NCBI GenBank assembly: GCA_028684735.1
Contig: JAQUFI010000031.1
Span: forward strand, 1 to 14,126
Length of the DNA: 14,126 nucleotides
Direction of reading: 5' to 3'
Source: Bacilli bacterium
Lineage (GTDB): Bacteria; Bacillota_I; Bacilli_A; RF39; UBA660
The notes beneath the pieces are model-generated. The model made no database searches. It was not told the origin of the DNA and saw nothing but the letters and a program-made list of their open reading frames with translations. Below, one piece after another: positions 5,871 to 13,616 of the stretch. Numbering within the stretch: the stretch's first letter is position 1; the number at the start of each line of letters is the position of its first letter. Position numbers and translations under genes: made by a program.

Positions 5871-7719
5871 AACTTATGACAATATATTAAGTCAGAAAGA
5901 AAAAGACTTATTACCAATTGCTCATTCTACTCAAAATTCACATATTGAAATCACAATTAATTCTAATAGAGAAATGATTAATGCTGAATTTGTTGATAAA
6001 GATGAGGCTGTGACGTTAATTCCTGTTACTGAAGATTCGGCAAGTAGAGGCAACGGTATAATTCCTCATCCTTTATGTGACAAACTTATATATCTAGCTG
6101 GTGATTACAATCATTATGTAGACGGGAAGGAAAACAAATTTTATATTGAATATATGAAGCAATTAAAATTGTGGAAAGATTCAGATTATTCAAACGAAAA
6201 AATAGAAATAATATATGATTATCTTAATAAGCAAAAATTAATATCTGATTTAATCAATTTTAAAATATTGTTTGTTGACGAAAACAACATTTTATTAGAT
6301 AAATTTCAAACTGATAAAAAAATGACAGTTGGTGGACAATTAGATGCCTTTATAAGATTTAGAGTAGTTACAGACAATTTAGTAGATGCAGTTTGGGAAG
6401 ACGATAAGTTAATTAATGATTATGTTAATTATTATACTTCAAAAGAAAACAATCGTGGATTCTGTTATGTTGAAGGAGAGTTTATTGAAATAACTGATAA
6501 GCATCCGTCAAAAATAACTTATTCTGGCGACAAATCAAAATTGATATCTGCTAATGATAAAAAAAACTTTACATTTAAAGGGAGATTTCATACTTCAGAG
6601 CAAGCAGTTACGGTTGGATATTTAACTTCACAGAAAGCACATAATGCATTAAAGTGGTTAATTGAAAATCAAGGTAAAAAAGTAGGTAGTAAAACATTTG
6701 TCTTGTGGGGCATTGATAATGAAAAAACACCGGACTACTTAGCAGATACAGTGGATTTTTGTTTAGAATCACTTGGAATAGATGAACGAGTAGATTATAC
6801 AAAGAAAGACTTAGCAAAAGAATTTAATAAAGCAATAGATGGTTATAAGAGCGAACTTAAACCAGAAACAAAATTAGCCTTAATTGGACTTGAACCACCT
6901 ACAACAGGAAGATTATCTATAATTTTCTATAGAGAGTACTTTGGTTTACAAGGAAACGAATTAATAAATTGCATAGAAAAATGGCATAAAGAAACATCTT
7001 GGCTACATCATTATAAATTTATAAATAAGGAAAGGTATAGCTTCTATGGGGCGCCTTCAACTATTGAAATAGTTAAATGTGCTTTTGGGACTGAACAAGG
7101 AGAATTCATAGTAGCAGACGCAAGAGTACTCGCTAATGGTGTAGAAAGAATGTTACCTTCTATAATAGAGGGTAGAAAAATTCCACGTGATATTGTATTG
7201 AAATTAATCGAAAGAGCTAAACAGCCCCAGAATTATAAAAACATATATAACTGGTATAAAGTGCTTACGGTTGCAAGTGCGACATATAAAAAATATTTAA
7301 TTGATTATGAAAAGGAGATGTATTCTATGGAAGTAAAAGAAACAGAAAATTTAGCATACAATTGTGGAAGATTATTAGCAATTGCTGATGCTATAGAAAG
7401 TTGGTCTTTAAGAGAAAATGCCGGTAATAAAAGTGAAGTTAGAACAACAAATGCTATTAGATATTTTACTAAGTTCTCTATATTACCAGCTAGTACATGG
7501 GGAATTATAAATGATAAATTAATACCGCACAAACAAAGATTAGGAACAAAGGGTACTAAGTTATATAAACTTTTAGGAGAAATATCTAGCTTAATAGATC
7601 CAGATGATTTTAAAAATGCTAAAAATTTGGATGGTAGTATGGTATTAGGATATGATACGCAAAGACAAGCATTATTTAATAAAAAAGAGAAAGAAAATAT
7701 TGAGGAGGAAGAAGAATGA
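5845..7719 (+). CDS. cas8c: Cas8c (Csd1), large subunit of type I-C Cascade
   Basis: A 624-residue protein at the usual Cas8c length and in its usual place between cas5c and cas7c. The large subunit recognises the PAM and helps open the target. Family-like segments include the N-terminal HSTQNSHIEITI, a GGQLDAFIRFRV segment, the SEQAVTVGYLTSQKAHNALKWLI block and LALIGLEPPTTGRLSIIFYRE. The start is supported by GAGGAGG (5832-5838), six bases upstream and inside cas5c. The last about 130 residues form a helical domain that is probably also made separately as Cas11c from an internal start. The acidic C-terminus (EEEEE) is encoded by the GAGGAGG that serves as ribosome binding site for cas7c, and the TGA overlaps the cas7c ATG (ATGA). 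Confidence 0.96.
   Translation: MSWIKTLSETYDNILSQKEKDLLPIAHSTQNSHIEITINSNREMINAEFVDKDEAVTLIPVTEDSASRGNGIIPHPLCDKLIYLAGDYNHYVDGKENKFYIEYMKQLKLWKDSDYSNEKIEIIYDYLNKQKLISDLINFKILFVDENNILLDKFQTDKKMTVGGQLDAFIRFRVVTDNLVDAVWEDDKLINDYVNYYTSKENNRGFCYVEGEFIEITDKHPSKITYSGDKSKLISANDKKNFTFKGRFHTSEQAVTVGYLTSQKAHNALKWLIENQGKKVGSKTFVLWGIDNEKTPDYLADTVDFCLESLGIDERVDYTKKDLAKEFNKAIDGYKSELKPETKLALIGLEPPTTGRLSIIFYREYFGLQGNELINCIEKWHKETSWLHHYKFINKERYSFYGAPSTIEIVKCAFGTEQGEFIVADARVLANGVERMLPSIIEGRKIPRDIVLKLIERAKQPQNYKNIYNWYKVLTVASATYKKYLIDYEKEMYSMEVKETENLAYNCGRLLAIADAIESWSLRENAGNKSEVRTTNAIRYFTKFSILPASTWGIINDKLIPHKQRLGTKGTKLYKLLGEISSLIDPDDFKNAKNLDGSMVLGYDTQRQALFNKKEKENIEEEEE
7327..7719 (+). CDS. cas11c: Cas11c small subunit, internal translation product of cas8c
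   Basis: In characterised type I-C systems the small subunit Cas11c is translated from an internal start near the 3' end of cas8c. Here AAAGGAG (7311-7317), one of the best Shine-Dalgarno sequences in the operon, lies nine bases before an in-frame ATG (codon 495 of cas8c). The product starts MEVKETENLAYNCGRLLAIAD and has 130 residues, matching the expected size. The fold is predicted all-helical, with LLAIADAIESWSLREN and NAIRYFTKFS segments. An in-frame ATG at 7318 is directly next to the site and is too close. It would form the belly filament of Cascade, in more than one copy per complex. Expression is inferred, not shown by sequence alone. Confidence 0.7.
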   Translation: MEVKETENLAYNCGRLLAIADAIESWSLRENAGNKSEVRTTNAIRYFTKFSILPASTWGIINDKLIPHKQRLGTKGTKLYKLLGEISSLIDPDDFKNAKNLDGSMVLGYDTQRQALFNKKEKENIEEEEE

Positions 7720-8579
7720 ATATATTAAATAATAAAATCGACTTTAAAGCGATTTTAACAGTTGAAAATGCAAATTCAAATGGTGACCCTTTAAACGGGA
7801 ATATGCCTAGAACAACAATAGATGGTTTTGGAGAAATATCAGATGTGTGTTTAAAAAGAAAGATAAGAAATCGTTTATTGGATATGGGGGAAAGTATTTT
7901 TGTTCAGTCTGATGAAAAAAATATAGACGGATATAAAAGCTTGCGAGAAAGAGCAGATTCTAACGAAAAATTAAAAGAAGAATTAGCCAAAGGTAAAAAA
8001 GCTGATATAGATGTTTATTCTAAAATTGCAAATGAAACTTGGATTGATGTAAGAAGTTTCGGACAAGTATTCGCATTTAAAAACACTGAATTATCATTAG
8101 GTATTAGAGGGCCTGTTTCATTACATCCTGCCTTCAGTGTTGATCCAATTGATGTCTCTAGTATACAAATAACTAAAAGCGTAAATAGTGAGTCATCAGT
8201 AAGTGGTAAAGCATCTGACACTATGGGAATGAAACACCGTGTTGATTTTGGAGTTTATGAATTTAAAGGTAGTATTAATGTACAACTTGCTGAAAAAACA
8301 GGTTTTACCGAAGAAGATGCAGAAAAAATTAAGGAAGCAATAAGAACAATTTTTGTAAATGATTCTTCTTCTGCCAGACCAGAAGGAAGTATGAATATTG
8401 AGAAATTATATTGGTGGATGCATAATAATAAAATAGGGCAATATTCTACAAAAAAAGTGCATGAATCAATTAAAGTAATAAAGAAAGAAGATGTAAGCAT
8501 ACCAAAATCAATTGATGATTATAATATTATTGAGAGTAAACTAGAGAATTTAAAATTAGAAATATATGAAGGAGTATAA
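7716..8579 (+). CDS. cas7c: Cas7c (Csd2), crRNA-binding backbone of Cascade
   Basis: A 287-residue RAMP protein that coats the spacer part of the crRNA in multiple copies. The N-terminus FKAILTVENANSNGDPLNGNMPRT is the hallmark of Csd2/Cas7 proteins, followed by GEISDVCLKRKIRN, and later SIQITKSVNSESSVSGKASDTMGMKHRVDFGVY and SSARPEGSMNIEKLYWWMH. No catalytic site is expected. Its ATG overlaps the cas8c stop by four bases, and GAGGAGG (7702-7708) sits seven bases upstream. The gene overlaps cas4 by 14 bases. Confidence 0.97.
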   Translation: MNILNNKIDFKAILTVENANSNGDPLNGNMPRTTIDGFGEISDVCLKRKIRNRLLDMGESIFVQSDEKNIDGYKSLRERADSNEKLKEELAKGKKADIDVYSKIANETWIDVRSFGQVFAFKNTELSLGIRGPVSLHPAFSVDPIDVSSIQITKSVNSESSVSGKASDTMGMKHRVDFGVYEFKGSINVQLAEKTGFTEEDAEKIKEAIRTIFVNDSSSARPEGSMNIEKLYWWMHNNKIGQYSTKKVHESIKVIKKEDVSIPKSIDDYNIIESKLENLKLEIYEGV

Positions 8580-9246
8580 CCAAGAAGATTATATAATGCT
8601 ATCTGGTATCCAACATTATGCTTTTTGTACTAGGCAATGGGCATTAATTCATATAGAAACGGCGTGGAAAGAAAACGTGCATACTGTTATAGGCAATCTA
8701 TTCCACGATAAGGCTCATAGCGGGATGAATGAAAAAAGAAGAGAGATTATTATTTCTAGATCTTTACCAATAAACTCAAGAAAACATGGTATAAGCGGAG
8801 AATGTGATATAGTAGAATTTCATAAGGATGAAAATGGTGTAAATATCAATGGCCGTAGCGGCAAATATATTCCATATCCTATAGAATATAAAAAAGGTAG
8901 TCCAAAAACAGATAATATAGATATATTACAATTAACTGCCCAGGTTATTTGTCTTGAAGAAATGTTTTGTTGTAATATTAAATATGGATATTTATTTTAT
9001 GGTAAAACAAAACGTCGAGAAAAAATAATGATAACTCTTGAATTAAAAGAAGAAGTCTCTAAATTATTTTTTGAAATGCATAACTTGTTAGAAAAGGGTA
9101 ATATCCCAAAAATCAAACCTACAAAAAAATGTCGACAATGTTCTCTAGCTGATGTATGTTTGCCTACTCTTAGTGAGAAAATGTCTGTTAAAAATTATAT
9201 TGATAAAAAGTTAAAAGAGGATGAATATTATGAGAAAGTTGTCTAA
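8566..9246 (+). CDS. cas4: Cas4, RecB-like nuclease for spacer acquisition
   Basis: A 226-residue PD-(D/E)xK nuclease with a 4Fe-4S cluster. Cas4 trims prespacers and ensures they carry the right PAM and orientation, working with Cas1-Cas2. Visible residues: cluster cysteines C21 (FCTRQW), C189, C192 and C198 (CRQCSLADVC); H47 in GNLFHDKAH; D81 in SGECDIVEF; E107 and K109 in PIEYKKG; and the QLTAQ motif at about 122-126. The N-terminus reads EDYIMLSGIQHYAFC, as in other type I-C Cas4 proteins, which supports ATG 8566 even though its own ribosome binding site is weak. The 14-base overlap with cas7c implies coupling. All catalytic and cluster residues appear intact. Confidence 0.96.
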   Translation: MKEYNQEDYIMLSGIQHYAFCTRQWALIHIETAWKENVHTVIGNLFHDKAHSGMNEKRREIIISRSLPINSRKHGISGECDIVEFHKDENGVNINGRSGKYIPYPIEYKKGSPKTDNIDILQLTAQVICLEEMFCCNIKYGYLFYGKTKRREKIMITLELKEEVSKLFFEMHNLLEKGNIPKIKPTKKCRQCSLADVCLPTLSEKMSVKNYIDKKLKEDEYYEKVV

Positions 9247-10261
9247 TACGCTTTATATAACTAACCCAGACAGATATTTATCGCTAGACGGAGAAACTGT
9301 TGTTGTTTTACAAGACAATCAAAAGATAGCCAGAGTGCCTCTTCATAACCTTGAGGAAATTATAACTTTTGGTTATACAGGAGCAAGTCCTGCTCTGATG
9401 GGGGCATGTGCTGAAAAAAACATTTCATTATGTTTCTTAAATAATAACGGAAAATTTTTAGCTAGAATAACAGGAAAAGTATATGGTAATGTTCTTTTAA
9501 GAAAAGAACAATATCGAATTTCTAACAATCTTGATATCTCAAATAAAATAGCTAAGAATATGGTTTTTGCTAAAGTATATAATTCGAAATGGATTATAGA
9601 AAGAGCAATTAGAGATTATCCATATCTTTTAGATATTAAAAATTTAAAGAAAAAATCTGAATTTTTATCAAAATCTTTAACTGAGATAAGAAATTGTGAA
9701 AACCTTGATACATTGAGAGGAATAGAAGGACAAGCATCATCTATGTATTTTTCTATATTTGATGAGTTGATTTTACAACAAAAAGAAGATTTTTATTTCA
9801 AAACTAGGAATAGAAGACCACCTACTGATAATGTTAATGCTATGCTTTCACTTGCTTATACTTTATTAGCTAGTATGTGTGCCTCTGCTCTTGAGACCGT
9901 AGGATTAGATCCATATGTTGGATTTTTACATAGAGATAGACCAGGCAGAATTTCTTTAGCATTAGATTTAATGGAAGAGTTTAGGGGGGTACTTGCAGAC
10001 AGATTTGTAATTACTTTAATTAATAAAAAAAATATAAAAGCAAATGATTTTATAACAAAAGAAAATGGCGCAGTTATTTTTAAAGAAGAGGGATTAAAGA
10101 AATTTTTAACAGCCTGGCAAAATAAAAAACAAGAAATAATAACTCACCCTTTTCTAAAAGAAAAAATAGAATGGGGATTACTTCCGTATGTACAAGCAAT
10201 GTTATTAGCAAGATATCTAAGAAAAGATTTAGATGAGTATCCTTCATTTATGTGGAAATAA
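9230..10261 (+). CDS. cas1: Cas1 integrase (type I-C)
   Basis: A 343-residue metal-dependent integrase that inserts new spacers next to the leader. The N-terminal beta domain is residues 1-80. The catalytic alpha domain holds E166 (LRGIEGQASSMYF), H234 (GFLHRDRPGR) and the acidic group D246/E249 (SLALDLMEEF), which together bind the metal. NRRPPTDNVNAMLSLAYTLL and DPYVGFLH are typical blocks. ATG 9230 is chosen because AAAGAGG (9214-9220) is nine bases upstream; ATG 9221 directly abuts that site. This gives MRKLSNTLYI and the usual type I-C Cas1 length. It overlaps cas4 by 17 bases. Confidence 0.97.
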   Translation: MRKLSNTLYITNPDRYLSLDGETVVVLQDNQKIARVPLHNLEEIITFGYTGASPALMGACAEKNISLCFLNNNGKFLARITGKVYGNVLLRKEQYRISNNLDISNKIAKNMVFAKVYNSKWIIERAIRDYPYLLDIKNLKKKSEFLSKSLTEIRNCENLDTLRGIEGQASSMYFSIFDELILQQKEDFYFKTRNRRPPTDNVNAMLSLAYTLLASMCASALETVGLDPYVGFLHRDRPGRISLALDLMEEFRGVLADRFVITLINKKNIKANDFITKENGAVIFKEEGLKKFLTAWQNKKQEIITHPFLKEKIEWGLLPYVQAMLLARYLRKDLDEYPSFMWK

Positions 10262-10270
10262 GGAGCGAAT

Positions 10271-10561
10271 ATGCTTGTAATAATTACTTATGATGTAAAC
10301 ACTCAAACGCCAAACGGAAAAAAAAGACTTCGAAAAATAGCTAAGCAATGTCAAAATTATGGACAAAGAGTTCAAAATTCTGTATTTGAATGCATTTTAG
10401 ATTATTCAAAAGCACTAGAAGTCCAAAATATATTATCTAAAATAATTGATAAAGAAAAAGATAGTTTACGCTTTTATTTTATTACTAAAAATCATAAAAA
10501 CAAAGTTGTTCATATAGGTAGTAAGTTTACACTTGATTTAGAAGGACCATTAATTATTTAA
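10271..10561 (+). CDS. cas2: Cas2, adaptation complex subunit
   Basis: A 96-residue ferredoxin-fold protein that dimerises and bridges two Cas1 dimers. It starts MLVIITYDVNTQTPNGKKRLRKIAK, with the conserved aspartate of strand 1 (D8 in TYDV), and continues QNYGQRVQNSVFECIL, a standard Cas2 block. AAGGAG (10260-10265) overlaps the cas1 stop, with the start five bases later. It is the last gene of the operon. There is no T-run terminator before the leader, so operon transcripts could read into the array. Confidence 0.97.
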   Translation: MLVIITYDVNTQTPNGKKRLRKIAKQCQNYGQRVQNSVFECILDYSKALEVQNILSKIIDKEKDSLRFYFITKNHKNKVVHIGSKFTLDLEGPLII

Positions 10562-10562
10562 A

Positions 10563-10605
10563 GTGCGAATATAAAGCTAACATAAATAGAGTGTTTCGTT
10601 CGCAC
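10563..10605 (+). repeat. Inverted repeat at the cas2-leader junction
   Basis: GTGCGAA (10563-10569) and TTCGCAC (10599-10605) form a perfect 7-bp dyad with a 29-base spacer. There is no T-run after it, so it is not a standard terminator. The arms share AGTGCG and TCGCAC with the CRISPR repeat stem, but in reverse order. Confidence 0.5.
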
Positions 10606-10687
10606 CAAATATTTATTAAAAATGTTTAAAAACTTTGTTTCACAAGAAAAAAAACATTAATTTTACAAATGAAAAAACAAAAAAATG

Positions 10688-10715
10688 AAATATATGTATT
10701 ATTTTACATATATTT
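10688..10715. repeat. Leader-end palindrome next to the first repeat
   Basis: AAATATATGTA (10688-10698) and TACATATATTT (10705-10715) form a perfect 11-bp dyad with a 6-base centre. It ends four bases before the integration site. It could be a binding site for the adaptation complex or a host factor; its location is suggestive, but dyads also arise by chance in AT-only DNA. Confidence 0.5.
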
Positions 10716-10719
10716 TACT

Positions 10720-13343
10720 GTCGCACTCTATATGAGTGCGTGGATTGAAATACGAAAAGATAAAGTGTCGTCAACCCATTTATATAGTCGCACTCTATAT
10801 GAGTGCGTGGATTGAAATAATAATGAAAAAAATTAATTTAATTATTTGTTTTGTCGCACTCTATATGAGTGCGTGGATTGAAATATCGTTTAGTGGCAAA
10901 AGCATTTTTAGGCGAAAGGTCGCACTCTATATGAGTGCGTGGATTGAAATATAGGTTGGTCGTGCAAGCATTTTTAGGCATTAGGTCGCACTCTATATGA
11001 GTGCGTGGATTGAAATCACAACATCATCATAAATATCTCCCAACACTTCAAGTCGCACTCTATATGAGTGCGTGGATTGAAATAAAATGGGATATCATAT
11101 ATTTAAGATATTACAAAGTCGCACTCTATATGAGTGCGTGGATTGAAATGACTAATGCTTGTTTAGATTGACTCATATTTTATGTCGCACTCTATATGAG
11201 TGCGTGGATTGAAATTTGCCGATATCTACCTCATCAAGATAATGACGATGTCGCACTCTATATGAGTGCGTGGATTGAAATCGATCGCATTAGTAATGCT
11301 TATATGTGAAAAATTAGTCGCACTCTATATGAGTGCGTGGATTGAAATCAAAGTATCATACCTAAAGTAAATCCAGCTATATGTCGCACTCTATATGAGT
11401 GCGTGGATTGAAATATTGTGGGTATATACAGATAATCAACAGTGTATAAGTCGCACTCTATATGAGTGCGTGGATTGAAATAGTTAAACAGTGCCAAAGA
11501 TATTACAATAAATATAAGTCGCACTCTATATGAGTGCGTGGATTGAAATATTCGATGAAATAAAAAATGTTGATGATAATACAAGTCGCACTCTATATGA
11601 GTGCGTGGATTGAAATGGTAGTGAAATACCAGATTTAAAAGAGTTTATCGTCGCACTCTATATGAGTGCGTGGATTGAAATTACCTATTACTAAAACCAT
11701 ATCGGTTCTATTCTTGTCGCACTCTATATGAGTGCGTGGATTGAAATTCGTTTGATGTGCTTTGTCCTAATGTTAATGCTCGTCGCACTCTATATGAGTG
11801 CGTGGATTGAAATTTTATGTGTGATGACCTAAATAAACAAGATTGTGGGTCGCACTCTATATGAGTGCGTGGATTGAAATGTTTTAAAGATATAGACAAA
11901 CTAAATCGCAAAATATGTCGCACTCTATATGAGTGCGTGGATTGAAATATATTGTAGCTGTATTATTAGCATTACCAATAGGTCGCACTCTATATGAGTG
12001 CGTGGATTGAAATTATAGAAAGTAGGTGTAGTATGAAACTAAATATAGTCGCACTCTATATGAGTGCGTGGATTGAAATTGTTATGACAAATGTAAATAA
12101 TAGAGTTGCAGCGTCGCACTCTATATGAGTGCGTGGATTGAAATCCTTGCTTCCTACTCAAAGTCCTAATGGTTATTTTGTCGCACTCTATATGAGTGCG
12201 TGGATTGAAATACCAATACAGTTGATGAATGTATAATAAGTAGTAGTCGCACTCTATATGAGTGCGTGGATTGAAATAAACTAGCAAATGAAATTTATGA
12301 ATCAAAAAATTGTCGCACTCTATATGAGTGCGTGGATTGAAATTGGTCTAAGGTAGTGGAGATGGTTCGATTCCATCTAGTCGCACTCTATATGAGTGCG
12401 TGGATTGAAATCCATATATCACTAATATAATCAATTAAATCTTGTGTCGCACTCTATATGAGTGCGTGGATTGAAATAAAATTAGTGTGTTCTATTAAAA
12501 TACTATATATTGTCGCACTCTATATGAGTGCGTGGATTGAAATGTATAAAATGCCTTGATTGTTAATGTTCCTATGTTGTCGCACTCTATATGAGTGCGT
12601 GGATTGAAATAATAGTAACTAAAGAGCAGTTTGAATCAGTAGAGGTCGCACTCTATATGAGTGCGTGGATTGAAATTCTGCTTTAAGTTTATTTTCTACT
12701 TCGTCTACTCGTCGCACTCTATATGAGTGCGTGGATTGAAATAAATGGCGGTGGAACATTTACTGTTAATGGTGAAGTCGCACTCTATATGAGTGCGTGG
12801 ATTGAAATCCTTAATTCTGTAGCACCGAATGATGTAACTGATATGTCGCACTCTATATGAGTGCGTGGATTGAAATTAGAACTGATACTCAATTTTATGC
12901 ATGGTTAAATCAGTCGCACTCTATATGAGTGCGTGGATTGAAATAAGCGGGTAAATTAGCTAAAATAAAAGCTCCTCAGTCGCACTCTATATGAGTGCGT
13001 GGATTGAAATTGGAAAGTCTTTAAATATATCTCTTATTTGTTTACGTCGCACTCTATATGAGTGCGTGGATTGAAATCAGACATGTTATATGTTTGTTAT
13101 TATAACAAATATGTCGCACTCTATATGAGTGCGTGGATTGAAATGTTAACAGTCCTATACCACTACAAAAATTAGGTAGTCGCACTCTATATGAGTGCGT
13201 GGATTGAAATGATAGAAGTTATTATAGAGCAGACTCTAATAATAAGTCGCACTCTATATGAGTGCGTGGATTGAAATTAGAATATTCCCCTTAGGCACAG
13301 TCCTCGAGGGAGTCGCACTTTATATGAGTGTGTGGATTAAAAT
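10720..13343 (+). CRISPR. Type I-C CRISPR array, 40 repeats and 39 spacers
   Basis: The 32-base repeat begins GTCGCACTCTATATGAGTGC and ends GTGGATTGAAAT. Positions 3-9 pair with 15-21 (CGCACTC and GAGTGCG) around a TATAT loop. Repeat starts are at 10720, 10787, 10853, 10919, 10985, 11052, 11118, 11184, 11250, 11317 and so on to 13246 and 13312. I read 39 identical repeats and one diverged terminal copy. Spacers are 33-36 bases, mostly 34-35, and none is duplicated exactly. The repeat is of the Bacillus halodurans type I-C class and is read in the same direction as the cas genes, so crRNAs would carry the 5' handle TGGATTGAAAT. The perfect repeats and the long array suggest recent or maintained adaptation. 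Confidence 0.99.
13312..13343 (+). repeat. Diverged terminal repeat of the array
   Basis: Differs from the consensus at three places: position 9 C to T, position 20 C to T, and position 28 G to A (GGATTAAAAT). This marks the leader-distal end. Both stem changes leave G-U wobble pairs, so the hairpin can still form. The handle change may weaken processing of the last unit. Confidence 0.95.
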
Positions 13344-13580
13344 TCTTAGCTAGGTTTTGATACTACTATAAAAATTACTTTCTTTATAAGCTTGTGTGAT
13401 TTTGTTGTTGTTTTTGTGTTGTTTTGTGTTGTTTAAAAAAATTATAATAGCTATAAAAAAACAAAACAATAATACAATATTCATATTATAGTTAAAAATA
13501 GCAATTAAAATATTATTGTAAATAAGATTTACATATTTATTTTTGTCAAATCAGCTGGCCTTTAATTTATTCAACGATAA
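13344..13580. other. AT-rich array trailer with a short tandem repeat
   Basis: No gene is seen here. A G/T-only stretch holds two exact tandem copies of TTTTGTGTTG (13412-13431). A TATAAT at 13443-13448 has a TTGTTT 18 bases upstream but leads into no nearby gene. I see no clear terminator for the array. Confidence 0.4.
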
Positions 13581-13589
13581 TGTTATACT
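13581..13589 (+). promoter_or_regulatory. Extended -10 promoter for the UPF0158 gene
   Basis: TGTTATACT, a TG-extended -10 (TATACT at 13584-13589), has TTTAAT (13561-13566) 17 bases upstream as a weak -35. The gene's ATG is 27 bases downstream. Confidence 0.55.
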
Positions 13590-13616
13590 TGAGCTAGAAA
13601 AAGAAGGTGCTTGTTT

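Larger units (their letters stand above)
10562..10719 (+). promoter_or_regulatory. CRISPR leader
   Basis: A 158-base AT-rich leader lies between cas2 and the first repeat. Its orientation is set by the perfect repeats at this end and the decayed repeat at the far end. It holds an inverted repeat at its start (10563-10605) and an 11-bp palindrome ending four bases before the first repeat. TTTACA (10662-10667) and TATATT (10709-10714) resemble promoter elements but are badly spaced (41 bp), so I do not assign the array promoter. Confidence 0.8.

Noticed and set aside
4372..8500. Minus-strand open frames within cas3, cas8c and cas7c
   Set aside because: They lie fully inside strong Cas genes, lack ribosome binding sites and show no family features.
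11084..11517. Spacers 6 and 12 as related, since both contain AAGATATTACAA
   Set aside because: The match is 12 AT-rich bases at different offsets with no flanking similarity; chance is likely among 39 AT-rich spacers.
10736..12305. Open frames inside the array on both strands with repeated ALYMSAWIEI or FNPRTHIECD/FQSTHSYRVR peptides
   Set aside because: They are translations of the CRISPR repeats and spacers, a well-known annotation artefact, with no ribosome binding sites.
12344..12379. Spacer 25 as a fragment of an amber-suppressor tRNA (a CTA triplet can be placed at the anticodon)
   Set aside because: That placement needs a 3-nt variable loop, a G at position 32 and poor stem pairing, so the anticodon cannot be assigned from this fragment.
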